Shown: one piece after another, positions 37,173 to 46,584 of the stretch
Layout: the number at the start of each line of letters is the position of its first letter
Position numbering within the stretch: position 1 is the first letter of the stretch
DNA from: Cohnella faecalis
GTDB taxonomy: Bacteria > Bacillota > Bacilli > Paenibacillales > Paenibacillaceae
DNA length: 64,000 nucleotides
Reading direction: 5' to 3'
NCBI RefSeq assembly: GCF_003570905.1
Contig: NZ_QXJM01000039.1
Coordinates: 186,001-250,000, forward strand
Program-made: the position numbers and the translations under genes
The notes under the pieces: generated by a model
Seen by the model: the letters and a program-made list of their open reading frames with translations, nothing else
Told to the model about the DNA's origin: nothing
Database searches by the model: none

Positions 37173-39713
37173 ATGAGAAGGAGCTTAAACAGAGGTTTGA
37201 TATGGATCATGGCGGCGGTGCTGCTCTTTAGCATGTCGGGGATATGCTCGGCGCAGTCCGCAGGGGGTGCCTCCTTTGATGCGAGAACAGTTGCCCCAGC
37301 TTCGGAGATCTTCGGCTCTCCGGCGATAGCTCGCGATCTGTCGAAGGATACTTCCGGCAAAGGCGGCGTGAAGGTGGCGGTCCCAGTTCCGGAGACGGAA
37401 GCTTCGGGTGCGGCCGAAATGAAGTTTAGTCGGGATCGATCGCTAGTCGGAAATCAGTCAAGCAAGGTCAAAGAGGACGTCAGCAAGCGCACGCGAAACT
37501 CGCGTACGTTCGTCCGGGCAGACGGCTCCGTGCGGGTGGACCAGTCGCGGTATTCGGTGAATTACTTTTCCGGTAAGGAATGGCTTCCGATCGACACGAC
37601 GCTGCGAGCGGACACCTCCATCGCCGGCTTTAGTTACAGCATGCTGGCCAACCAGTTCAAGGTGCGGCTGAACCATGAAGCGGGGAAGGCAGCTGTCTCG
37701 TTCGCGATCGGCGATCAGGCGGTGACGTACAAGCCCGTTGGTATGAAGGCGGTCAAAGGCGTTGTCAAGCAGGATACGATCAGCTATCCGGAAGCGTGGG
37801 CCAGCACCGATCTCGTCTATCAGGTTCAGGACGACGAGTTGAAGATGGAGTTGCTGCTGCGCGACGCCAAGGCACCGAAGGTTTTCGGATTCGAGATTCA
37901 GACCCAGGGGGTGCAATACCGCATCAACGCCGATCAATCGGTCGACTTCCTGAATGCTGATGGACAGCCTGTCTTCAAGATTCCTTCGTTCTGGGTGCAG
38001 GATTCCTCCAGCCCGGATCGCCGTTACGATCGCCTCGAGGTGAGCATCGTCGAGAGCAGAGGAAAAACAGTGATCCAACTGAAGCTGAATGACGAGGGGC
38101 TGAAGTACCCGATCATTGTAGACCCGTCCACTGCGGCCATCTACAACACTGTCAGCAGCGGCGGCAGTTATTATTTATACGACAATGGCGGGCGTCTCTC
38201 CCAGACCGTCTCATTGCTGGGCACGGTTGATTATCTGTACGACCTCAACGGCAATCTGCTCCGCAGGACCAAGTCCAACAATCTGCTTGTGAACGGAAGC
38301 TTCGAACTTAACACCGGCACGACCGGCATTGCAGATGGCTGGAACCCGATCTATCTTACCCCTCAGACGGTCAGTTCTCCGGTAACAAGCGGTCAGAAAG
38401 CGCAGAAGTTGACTGCAAGCAACGTAATGAGCGGTTATTATGTCGGCATGTCGCAGCGCGTGCGAGTCGACGGCGGCAAGCCGTTTATCGCTAATGCCAG
38501 CCTTAATATCGAAGCGCTGTCCAACGCGACCGTTTATTTGTATATGGACTTTATGGACAGCCAGAACAATTGGATCGGCAATAGCGGCGATGCGTACTCC
38601 GGTACGACAGGAAGCAAATATATAACGATGACGACTACAGGCACGGTTCCCGCCAACGCGACGTACGCGGATGTTTACATTATGGTACTCGCCAATGCCA
38701 ATTACGGTTCGGCCACTCTGTATGTCGATCAGATGAACTTCCGCTACGATTCCGAGCCCAACCTGCTGACGAATCCGGGCTTCGAAGGCTACTCGGGTCT
38801 TGGCGGCACAGCGGACGGCTGGATCAAGTTGTCTAGTGGCAGCACGCCTTACATTCAGGTGGTGAACGAATCCGTCAGCGAAGGGTTGCGCTCGCACAAA
38901 GTGTTCGATTCGAATATTCCGAGCGGCGCAATTTCGGGCATCTATCAGAATGTTAAAATGTCGGGAAATGCAGCTTACAATTTGAGCGCGGTATTCGACA
39001 CAGTTGCCCTTACGAATACCAAGGTTCAGCTGTTTATCGATTTTTTAAACAGCCAGCATCAGTATATCGGCAACAACGTCACGGAGAATACATTGCTCGT
39101 ACCGAATCTAGCCCTGTCGTTGAGTGGCACTACTCCGCCCAATACGGCGTATGCAATCGTCTACATCCTGCTCCGCTCGACGGGAACGGGAGGGACCGGA
39201 ACCATATTCGCAGACATGGTCAACCTGAAGTACACCTCTGCGCCCAACAAGGTGGCAAACGGAAGCTTTGAGGTCGCCGGTACCGATCCGAAGTTGGCGG
39301 CGGGCTGGCAGAGAGCCGCCAGTATATTCGACCTTGTCTCTTCTCCCGTCCTGAGCGGCAGAAGGGCCCAGAAGCTAGCAGGCTCAGGCATACCGAACGG
39401 ATACGTCGTGTACGTATGCCAGTCGATCAAGGTGACGCCCGGCGCCCTCTACTCCACCAGCGCCAACGTCTATGTCGAGAGTCTGACCAACGCCCTGGTC
39501 CGTCTCCAAATTAATTTTTTCGACGTCCAGGGCCAAGTGGTTGGGGTGAACTCTATGGTGTCCACTACCGTCGGCAACTCGTATGACCAGATTTACCTGA
39601 GCAACTATACTGTTCCGTCCAATGCGGTTCGGGCGAACGTTCTGATCGTCTTACAGCCCATTGCCGCTAGCGGTAGCGGCACGGTTTATATCGATGATGT
39701 GAAGTTTAATTAG
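37173..39713 (+). CDS. Secreted RHS-type N-terminal protein with three jelly-roll domains
   Basis: 846 residues. A signal peptide (MRRSLNRGLIWIMAAVLLFS) ends near SAQSAGG. Residues about 110-330 are the beta-rich region found at the N-terminus of WapA-like proteins, ending GLKYPIIVDPST. One YD repeat (VDYLYDLNGNLLRRTKSNN) follows, then three carbohydrate-binding-like modules opening LLVNGSFE, LLTNPGFE and KVANGSFE, each about 155 residues and ending VYIDD or similar. The protein stops where YD repeats would continue, so it looks like the front half of a large RHS protein now separated from its toxin end. ATG with AAGGTGGGAAC upstream. Confidence 0.82.
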   Translation: MRRSLNRGLIWIMAAVLLFSMSGICSAQSAGGASFDARTVAPASEIFGSPAIARDLSKDTSGKGGVKVAVPVPETEASGAAEMKFSRDRSLVGNQSSKVKEDVSKRTRNSRTFVRADGSVRVDQSRYSVNYFSGKEWLPIDTTLRADTSIAGFSYSMLANQFKVRLNHEAGKAAVSFAIGDQAVTYKPVGMKAVKGVVKQDTISYPEAWASTDLVYQVQDDELKMELLLRDAKAPKVFGFEIQTQGVQYRINADQSVDFLNADGQPVFKIPSFWVQDSSSPDRRYDRLEVSIVESRGKTVIQLKLNDEGLKYPIIVDPSTAAIYNTVSSGGSYYLYDNGGRLSQTVSLLGTVDYLYDLNGNLLRRTKSNNLLVNGSFELNTGTTGIADGWNPIYLTPQTVSSPVTSGQKAQKLTASNVMSGYYVGMSQRVRVDGGKPFIANASLNIEALSNATVYLYMDFMDSQNNWIGNSGDAYSGTTGSKYITMTTTGTVPANATYADVYIMVLANANYGSATLYVDQMNFRYDSEPNLLTNPGFEGYSGLGGTADGWIKLSSGSTPYIQVVNESVSEGLRSHKVFDSNIPSGAISGIYQNVKMSGNAAYNLSAVFDTVALTNTKVQLFIDFLNSQHQYIGNNVTENTLLVPNLALSLSGTTPPNTAYAIVYILLRSTGTGGTGTIFADMVNLKYTSAPNKVANGSFEVAGTDPKLAAGWQRAASIFDLVSSPVLSGRRAQKLAGSGIPNGYVVYVCQSIKVTPGALYSTSANVYVESLTNALVRLQINFFDVQGQVVGVNSMVSTTVGNSYDQIYLSNYTVPSNAVRANVLIVLQPIAASGSGTVYIDDVKFN

Positions 39714-39967
39714 GACGTACGGTTACTACTCAGGTTAGGAAGGAGAACTGTCCGCGAAGTCACACCAGACCGATTTTCCAGCTTCGTGTGAGTATTAAAT
39801 TGTGTATGTAGTGAACAACAATGTTTCTATCCAAGGGCGATGTCCCTCTTCTGTTTTATGATTCGACGAAGCTTCTAAATTCTTGGTCTTATACTGCTTT
39901 TGTCGACGGCACTATTTTCGCAACACTCAAGTCATTAATATTCTAAATTCGAATACATTCAGGTGGA

Positions 39968-42900
39968 GTGAAAAAGTTGAAAAATCGACTGTCTAAAAAA
40001 ATAATTATTTCTTTTCTATTTGTAGTTGTACTCATCCAATCGAGTCTTCCGTTTGGCAACGTGTATGCGGCCAGCAGCAACAGCAAGGTTTTATCGGTTA
40101 ACGGATTGAAGGAAGTTCCTGTTGACGATATGGCAGAAATCAATCCGTTTGAAGGCACAGAAATTACAATTACTGATAAAGACTCGAAAAACGAGCTTAC
40201 TCAAAAAGTTTCCGCTTCTAAAAGCAAGGCTGATAAGGACAGACAAACAGCAAAGAAAAACCTGTCTTCCGATATCTACAAAATCGGAGCCTACTACTAT
40301 CCCGACTTTTTCGAAACGTTAAGCGACACGGAAAAGCTGGAAGTACTCGATTGGAATTACGATATCGTCCAACAAAAAATGGCTTCTCTGTCCAATAAGC
40401 AGAAGCAACAATTGAAAAGCTATGCGCCGATCGCTTACGAAGCGTATTTAAGCACGCTTCCGGAAGCTACGTCCAATTCGTCAAGCCTTACAGAGGAGCA
40501 AGAAGAGGCGTATCGCGAGCATGTGCGAAATATTATGAAAGATTCCCAGGAGCAGATAGAGCAGAAAACGAAGGAGCTTCAGCAAACGAACCCGGATAAA
40601 TCCAAAACTTCGAAATCCAATGAACGCGGCGAAGTTCGCACGCTAGCCAGCTCCCAGTATACAATTAACGAGCGAAAAACGCAGTATAACTACAAGGTTA
40701 ATTCCGACGAAGTTGTCGATCCGTTGTATCGAACGGCTAACCAAAAGTCTGTCGACTTGTTTCTGAACGGCAAAAAGGGGTTAGATTTTTCGCTAGTACG
40801 CACATACAACTCGATGAACAGCAAACTGTTCAGCCCGCAGATGATTGCTTATTACGGGGATAACGTTTATTCACAAGGTTCGAAGAATTATACTACGAGC
40901 ATTAATGATTCAGTCATCGCAAACGACCCTAATTTTATTGCCACTGGATGGTCGTTGAATATTCCGACAATGTCGGTTCAGTACATTGAGGCAGATCTTA
41001 ATTCCATACGCAGAACGAATGCTTGCGCGTCTTCTACTTCAACGGAAGGAAGTTGTGAAAGCGTTTGGTATATTTTTTTTCCAAACAAAGTAGATGGCGT
41101 TGATAAGGGCTATGATAAAGTGACTTTTCAACTCGATAGCGGCAATTCTGTCGAGTTCAAAGATTTTTACGGTGCAATTGGTTTAAGCGATTATACGAAA
41201 AAAACGTTATCAGCAACCGAATATCCTTATCAGAACGTTACGGCATACAAACAAAGAAACGCAAGCTTGTCCGGTGCAGTTGAATACGTTATTTCCATCG
41301 ATAATGAAATTTTCTATACGTTTGACGCTTCCGGGAAAATAAAAAGCAAGAAGAACGAGTACGGAGATCAGATCACCTATACCCATACCGAAAATGTACT
41401 GACTATTAAAGATTCCTACAATCGAGACATCGTCATTCAACGCAATTTGACTACCAAGAATGTGATGGGATTTTCAGCGTCAATCGGCAGTACCGCCATC
41501 AAGTCCGGACAATACGTTGTCGAGCGTAAAATAAAGGATTCGGCTTTGTTAAAACACTTCGGAGTCGATACTAATATAGCGAACTCTCCTTATTGGACAT
41601 TGAACAGCGTGACCTATACTGTCAAAGGCGAAACTAAAACTATAGCTAGTTATACTTATAAGGACTTGTCATTGGACACGGCTGCAGATTTCAATCTCGG
41701 CCCCCAAGGGTACTATTATTATGCGCAATCCGATGCTGAAGCTACTGTTCAACATCCCTTCTGCAGTTGTACGAAAGGCCAGAATAATGTAATTTTATGG
41801 AACAACGACGGCATCGTTGATAATTTCTTTGAAACCGTCCAGGTAGAGACCCGAAGAGCGGAGACGTACGGTGAAACGATGTATTTGCTTCTCAACACCG
41901 TTACTCTTTACAACGGATTGGAAATTCAGTATACGTATGACAAATATATTCGTGCTTGGCCTACAATTTCGCTTACTACAATCGGAAATCGTGAGCAAAC
42001 TCGCGGCACTACGCGCCTGTTCATGGATCAATTTGCGTTGCAATACATTTCCTATCACGCTGTTAATCAAGTCAATTACAAGTACACTCAGGATGGAGTA
42101 ACCAAAGTACTGACGGATACTTATATCAGCTACAACAAAGTAAAGAACTACCCTATCAATGAAGTGCTGAAAAGTCACAATTCCATGTATGGCGACACGA
42201 ACTATCGTCTGCATCTCGCTACCCGTTACGGACATCAACAAATCATCGAGACCCGCTCGCCCGGAACCGAGTCGGGTAAAACTCGAAGCAGTTATCAAAA
42301 ATTTGAAATACACGACAATATCGCTAAATTCCGTCATATGAATTTAACGGAGACTTGGACGGAACAAGGGACCGATTATAACCCATTCAGCGCGATTGAC
42401 ACGGCAAACCAGATCCAATATGAGAATGATAATAAAGCCAATACGTATTACGGTTACGAGTACGATGGTCTGAATCTTACTTCGGTCTCAAACAAAGGCT
42501 CCGCATCGAACAACAGTTTAAGTACGCTTGTTCAGGATACGACTTACGATACGTGGGGAAAGGTTCTAACCGAAAAAGACGCCAAGAATAACACCGTTAC
42601 TTACGAGTACAACGGACCAAACCATCATTTAAGCAAGAAAACGCAAATTAGCGCCGACTCTGCTTACAAGGGAATTGAAGAATACGAGTACTACCCGGCT
42701 AACGACGCGAATGTCAACCGCCGCAACGAATTGAAAAAAACGACGATAACCCAGCAATATCCTGATCCTAACCTTACAGGTGTAGTTAATAGCGATACGA
42801 TAACGACCGAATTTCTGAACTACAATGCAAATCGTCAGGTTATCTCGACCAAAGCGTCTTCTAGCGGCGCGCAGTTTGGTCAATCTTCCGTGAACACGGA

Positions 42901-45900
42901 ATCTGAATTTACGTATACAGCGGTCGGTCAGTTAGATACGGAGAAGGTAAAGGTTACTCTCAAGGAAGGTAGTCCGCAATCCAATGTCATTGTCGATTAT
43001 GATTATGATGCGCAGGGACGGCTTATCAAAAAAACGTATCCGGACGGTAACTACGAGGAATTTGAATACGATGCGCTGGATCGAACGAAGCTTTACAGAG
43101 TTAAGCCGGTGAACAAACCCGAGCGGGTTACCGCTTATACGTATTCGGATTCCAGTCGTACATTTACTACGCTAAATCCGGATGGCACCGAGAGTATTTC
43201 CACATTCACGCCATTTGGACTTGAAATCAAGCAGCAGGTCAAGAAGGACTCCGATGTCCGATTGATGTTAGTCAACGAGACCTACGACGGTCTGAATATT
43301 AATAAATCCAAGCCCTACGGCGATGCAGCTTATGCAACGACGTACACTTACGATTCGCTAGGCAGAATCAAGACAACCGTTAACCCGGCAGCGGAAACGA
43401 CCACCTATTATTATTCCAATAGCGCGAAGAACTTGGCCACGAACAAATCTACGCTGCAGAATACGGTAAAAGCCGTTCAGCCGGATGGAAAAGAAGAAAT
43501 TTCATACTATAACCCGTTGGGCGAGCTGGTCAAGGCGACGGCAACGACCCCAGACGCAGCTAAAAATATCATTGCAACCTATACTTACTCGAAGCTGGGT
43601 CAACTGCTCGAACAAAAAGCAACGAGCGGCGGAGTCGCCCAGACAACGAAATTCGCGTACGACAGTTTCGGTAATTTAATCAAAGTGAACGATGCCGAAG
43701 GTCAGACTTATTCTTACACGTATGACTGGATGGGAAATCTGATCCGCTCGAAAACGGGTACGAAAACGACCAACTACAGCTATAACGAGGCTGGCTGGAG
43801 AATGAAGAGTCTGGAGACAGATGACGTTCAGCAGACCTATGCCTACAAAATCAATGGACTGGTCGATTATTATGTTGATGCCAACGGCAAAAAGCATCAA
43901 TACGAGTATTCGACTGCATACCAGGTGGAAGCGTATAAGGTTTACAATGGAAGCAATCAGCTCGAATTGTCCGAAACGTATCAATATGATCCTGTAACGT
44001 ACCTGGTTAGCAATGAAACTAATTCCGCGAATGAAACCATTGGCTATATCTATGACAAGTGGGGCAACTTGGACACCTTCACGGTCGCGAACCGCGTGTA
44101 CGACGTCAATTACGACTCCAATCTGCGGTTCAATTCGCTCAAATACCCGGATCAGTCGGAAGTTCTCTACACTTACGATACTTCCAATCGCATTAATTCG
44201 GTGAGCTACCCGGGAATGGGAACCATTACTTACGCATACACGAAAGGAAGCAACAACTCGTCCTACACGATTCAATATCCGAATAATAACAAGCAAGTAA
44301 AGCAATACGACGCATTCGGATCCGTTACGACGATGCAAAGCTATTTGAACAACAGCACGACGCCTAACTGGTCCGAGACCTACGGAACGGACGGATTCGG
44401 CAATATCAAGACGATCCAGAAGGGAACAACAACTCGTACGTTCCAGTACGATGCGTTGAACCGTATTAACTCGGAGACCGCTTTGTCAGGTCAATTGACG
44501 TACACCTATGACGATATGGGCAACCGCTCGTCGTTGTCTAACAGCTTAGCCATGCCTAGCGCCCCGGCCGGGATCGAGAGTCTCTCCACCTATACGGCTA
44601 AGAATCAGCTTGCAACTTACGCAAGCAACGGGGTTTCTTCGCAATATACGTACTATCCAAGCGGTCTGAGAGCAACGAAAAAGGTAGGCAGCGAAACGAC
44701 TCGCTATATCTATTTGAACGGTCAGATTATCGAAGAACTCGATGGTTCGGGCAACGTGAAGGCTCGAAATGTTTGGGGCAACGAGCTGCTGTATCGTCAA
44801 GACAAGACGACCAACCAGCAAGGCTATTACTACTATAACGGTCACGGAGACGTCGTCAGCATCAAGGACGGCACCGGCAATCCGATCAACAGCTACGAGT
44901 ACGATACGTGGGGCAATTTCACGAGTAAAACCGAGACGATGTCCAATCCATTCACGTATACGGGGGAAGTGTACGATAACGAGACGGGCTATATCTACCT
45001 CCGAGCTCGTTACTACGACCCTTCGATCGGTCGGTTTATTACGAAGGATACGTATGAGGGGCAATTAGATAATCCGTTGTCCCTAAATAACTATACGTAC
45101 GTTCATAACAATCCGTTAATCAATATTGATCCGACAGGTCATTATTGTGTGTCTGCAGATGGTATGAATGCTCATTCTGGACTTTGTAAGGACGACAGTA
45201 ATAAACCAACTAGACAAATAACAAAAGATACATCAATGATTAACGCTCTGCCGTATATAGTTGACGGTGTAGTGAAAGGTTACTATAACACAGAAGGTAA
45301 CCTCGTCATGTTCCCTGAAGATAAGTGGGCTAATCAAACTTTTTGGAGCATAATAAGTGAAAAAGAATATAACGATCTATATGTCCTGTACGCAAGTTAT
45401 TCCGGCTCCCCGCCTCCAACTACGAATACATGGAACAATTCAAATGCACCGAGCTTGAGATATAACGGTGGAAAAACAAGCGGTAAAAGTAGTGGTAAAG
45501 TAAGTTCATGCAACTGTTTTACAGCAGGAACCAAGGTTCAAACAGACGAAGGGGAGAAGAATATCGAAGACATTGAAGTCGGAGATAAAGTTCTCTCGAA
45601 GGATGAGAATAACCCTAATGGAGAATTGGCTTACAAAGAAGTAACTGGTTTATATCGAAACCAACGTGATGATATCATTAAATTGCATGTTGGGGAACAA
45701 GTCATCGAGACGACCAACAATCATCCGTTCTGGGTGGAAGGCAAAGGATGGGTCTTCGCAGATGAACTCCAAGTGGGCGATAAGCTTCAAAAGGCTGATG
45801 GAAGTAACCTAATGATTGACGAGGTAGAGTTCGTTAAATTGGATGAGCCAGTAACGGTTTACAATTTTACAGTAGCGGACTATCATACGTATTATGTAAC

Positions 45901-46246
45901 GGATATTGGGATTTGGGTGCACAATACCAATTGCTCAATATTGAATTGGCGTTCTGGTTCTGCAGACCATGTTAAGCTTCACTTAAAACCCAATGCTAAT
46001 AAAGATTATCACGGTGTGTTTAAAAGTAATAATCCTATTAGCGTGGTGAATCAGGCCTGGAATACTATTAAAAAGAGTGGAATGTTGCCGTTCAAAACGG
46101 AGAATGGAAGAGACATCTATAGAATACGTATTGATAATGTAGGCGTCGGCAGTGGGAAGTACGATAAAGGAAAAACTCTTAACTACTTAGAGATAATAGT
46201 AGATAAAGGCACAAACAATATGGTAACAGCATATCCTGCAATGTAA
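39968..46246 (+). CDS. RHS/YD-repeat secreted toxin with HINT domain
   Basis: 2092 residues. A signal peptide (FLFVVVLIQSSLPFGNVYAA) is followed by a coiled N-terminal region, then from about residue 240 many YD repeats forming the RHS shell, closed by the core motif YLRARYYDPSIGRF (about 1676). A HINT self-cleaving domain starts at Cys1850 (CFTAGTKVQTDEGEKNIEDI) and ends at VHN1986. The last 106 residues are the toxin: HVKLHLKPNANKDYHGVFKS, VVNQAWNTIKK, IIVDKGTNNMVTAYPAM, perhaps a BECR-fold ribonuclease (low certainty). Start GTG 39968; TTG 39977 is better spaced from AGGTGGAG. Contact-dependent toxins of this form kill neighbours. Confidence 0.9.
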   Translation: MKKLKNRLSKKIIISFLFVVVLIQSSLPFGNVYAASSNSKVLSVNGLKEVPVDDMAEINPFEGTEITITDKDSKNELTQKVSASKSKADKDRQTAKKNLSSDIYKIGAYYYPDFFETLSDTEKLEVLDWNYDIVQQKMASLSNKQKQQLKSYAPIAYEAYLSTLPEATSNSSSLTEEQEEAYREHVRNIMKDSQEQIEQKTKELQQTNPDKSKTSKSNERGEVRTLASSQYTINERKTQYNYKVNSDEVVDPLYRTANQKSVDLFLNGKKGLDFSLVRTYNSMNSKLFSPQMIAYYGDNVYSQGSKNYTTSINDSVIANDPNFIATGWSLNIPTMSVQYIEADLNSIRRTNACASSTSTEGSCESVWYIFFPNKVDGVDKGYDKVTFQLDSGNSVEFKDFYGAIGLSDYTKKTLSATEYPYQNVTAYKQRNASLSGAVEYVISIDNEIFYTFDASGKIKSKKNEYGDQITYTHTENVLTIKDSYNRDIVIQRNLTTKNVMGFSASIGSTAIKSGQYVVERKIKDSALLKHFGVDTNIANSPYWTLNSVTYTVKGETKTIASYTYKDLSLDTAADFNLGPQGYYYYAQSDAEATVQHPFCSCTKGQNNVILWNNDGIVDNFFETVQVETRRAETYGETMYLLLNTVTLYNGLEIQYTYDKYIRAWPTISLTTIGNREQTRGTTRLFMDQFALQYISYHAVNQVNYKYTQDGVTKVLTDTYISYNKVKNYPINEVLKSHNSMYGDTNYRLHLATRYGHQQIIETRSPGTESGKTRSSYQKFEIHDNIAKFRHMNLTETWTEQGTDYNPFSAIDTANQIQYENDNKANTYYGYEYDGLNLTSVSNKGSASNNSLSTLVQDTTYDTWGKVLTEKDAKNNTVTYEYNGPNHHLSKKTQISADSAYKGIEEYEYYPANDANVNRRNELKKTTITQQYPDPNLTGVVNSDTITTEFLNYNANRQVISTKASSSGAQFGQSSVNTESEFTYTAVGQLDTEKVKVTLKEGSPQSNVIVDYDYDAQGRLIKKTYPDGNYEEFEYDALDRTKLYRVKPVNKPERVTAYTYSDSSRTFTTLNPDGTESISTFTPFGLEIKQQVKKDSDVRLMLVNETYDGLNINKSKPYGDAAYATTYTYDSLGRIKTTVNPAAETTTYYYSNSAKNLATNKSTLQNTVKAVQPDGKEEISYYNPLGELVKATATTPDAAKNIIATYTYSKLGQLLEQKATSGGVAQTTKFAYDSFGNLIKVNDAEGQTYSYTYDWMGNLIRSKTGTKTTNYSYNEAGWRMKSLETDDVQQTYAYKINGLVDYYVDANGKKHQYEYSTAYQVEAYKVYNGSNQLELSETYQYDPVTYLVSNETNSANETIGYIYDKWGNLDTFTVANRVYDVNYDSNLRFNSLKYPDQSEVLYTYDTSNRINSVSYPGMGTITYAYTKGSNNSSYTIQYPNNNKQVKQYDAFGSVTTMQSYLNNSTTPNWSETYGTDGFGNIKTIQKGTTTRTFQYDALNRINSETALSGQLTYTYDDMGNRSSLSNSLAMPSAPAGIESLSTYTAKNQLATYASNGVSSQYTYYPSGLRATKKVGSETTRYIYLNGQIIEELDGSGNVKARNVWGNELLYRQDKTTNQQGYYYYNGHGDVVSIKDGTGNPINSYEYDTWGNFTSKTETMSNPFTYTGEVYDNETGYIYLRARYYDPSIGRFITKDTYEGQLDNPLSLNNYTYVHNNPLINIDPTGHYCVSADGMNAHSGLCKDDSNKPTRQITKDTSMINALPYIVDGVVKGYYNTEGNLVMFPEDKWANQTFWSIISEKEYNDLYVLYASYSGSPPPTTNTWNNSNAPSLRYNGGKTSGKSSGKVSSCNCFTAGTKVQTDEGEKNIEDIEVGDKVLSKDENNPNGELAYKEVTGLYRNQRDDIIKLHVGEQVIETTNNHPFWVEGKGWVFADELQVGDKLQKADGSNLMIDEVEFVKLDEPVTVYNFTVADYHTYYVTDIGIWVHNTNCSILNWRSGSADHVKLHLKPNANKDYHGVFKSNNPISVVNQAWNTIKKSGMLPFKTENGRDIYRIRIDNVGVGSGKYDKGKTLNYLEIIVDKGTNNMVTAYPAM

Positions 46247-46261
46247 TTAGGGGAGGATACT

Positions 46262-46543
46262 ATGAAAGGGTTCATGCAGTTGTGGAATTTCCCGGTAGAT
46301 ACGTGCAAATTTTGTTTTCAAGGCTGGGTGGTCATAGCAAAAGAAAAGAGTAGTGGAAAATTATATGTTTATTGCAACGAATGTATGGTTGAGTGGGAGA
46401 GTCCTGAGAAATACTTGCAAAAATACAGTGGATCTTCCGAAAAATACGGGGAGAGTGAGGAACCTACGAAAGATGAGGTTTCTAACATAGGCTGGAAAAG
46501 GTATATTAATAAACAACTACAGGATAGATTATCATCAAATTAA
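46262..46543 (+). CDS. Candidate immunity protein of the RHS toxin (zinc-ribbon-like)
   Basis: 93 residues, 15 nt after the toxin gene, SD GGGGAGG. Two Cys pairs (CKFC at 15-18, CNEC at about 39-42) suggest a small zinc ribbon; the rest is charged. No named immunity family is recognised. Position, size and co-transcription with the toxin make immunity the natural inference. A terminator follows at once and carries the group II intron at its 3' edge. Confidence 0.72.
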   Translation: MKGFMQLWNFPVDTCKFCFQGWVVIAKEKSSGKLYVYCNECMVEWESPEKYLQKYSGSSEKYGESEEPTKDEVSNIGWKRYINKQLQDRLSSN

Positions 46544-46547
46544 TATT

Positions 46548-46583
46548 AAGACCTTGAGGGCGGCAATCCTCAAGGTCTTTCTT
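46548..46583 (+). terminator. Terminator of the toxin-immunity operon, intron target
   Basis: AAGACCTTGAGG-gcggcaat-CCTCAAGGTCTT followed by TCTTT. The intron's first base lies five bases after the stem. A sister terminator with nearly the same sequence follows the Imm8-like gene at 50136. Confidence 0.9.
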
Positions 46584-46584
46584 T

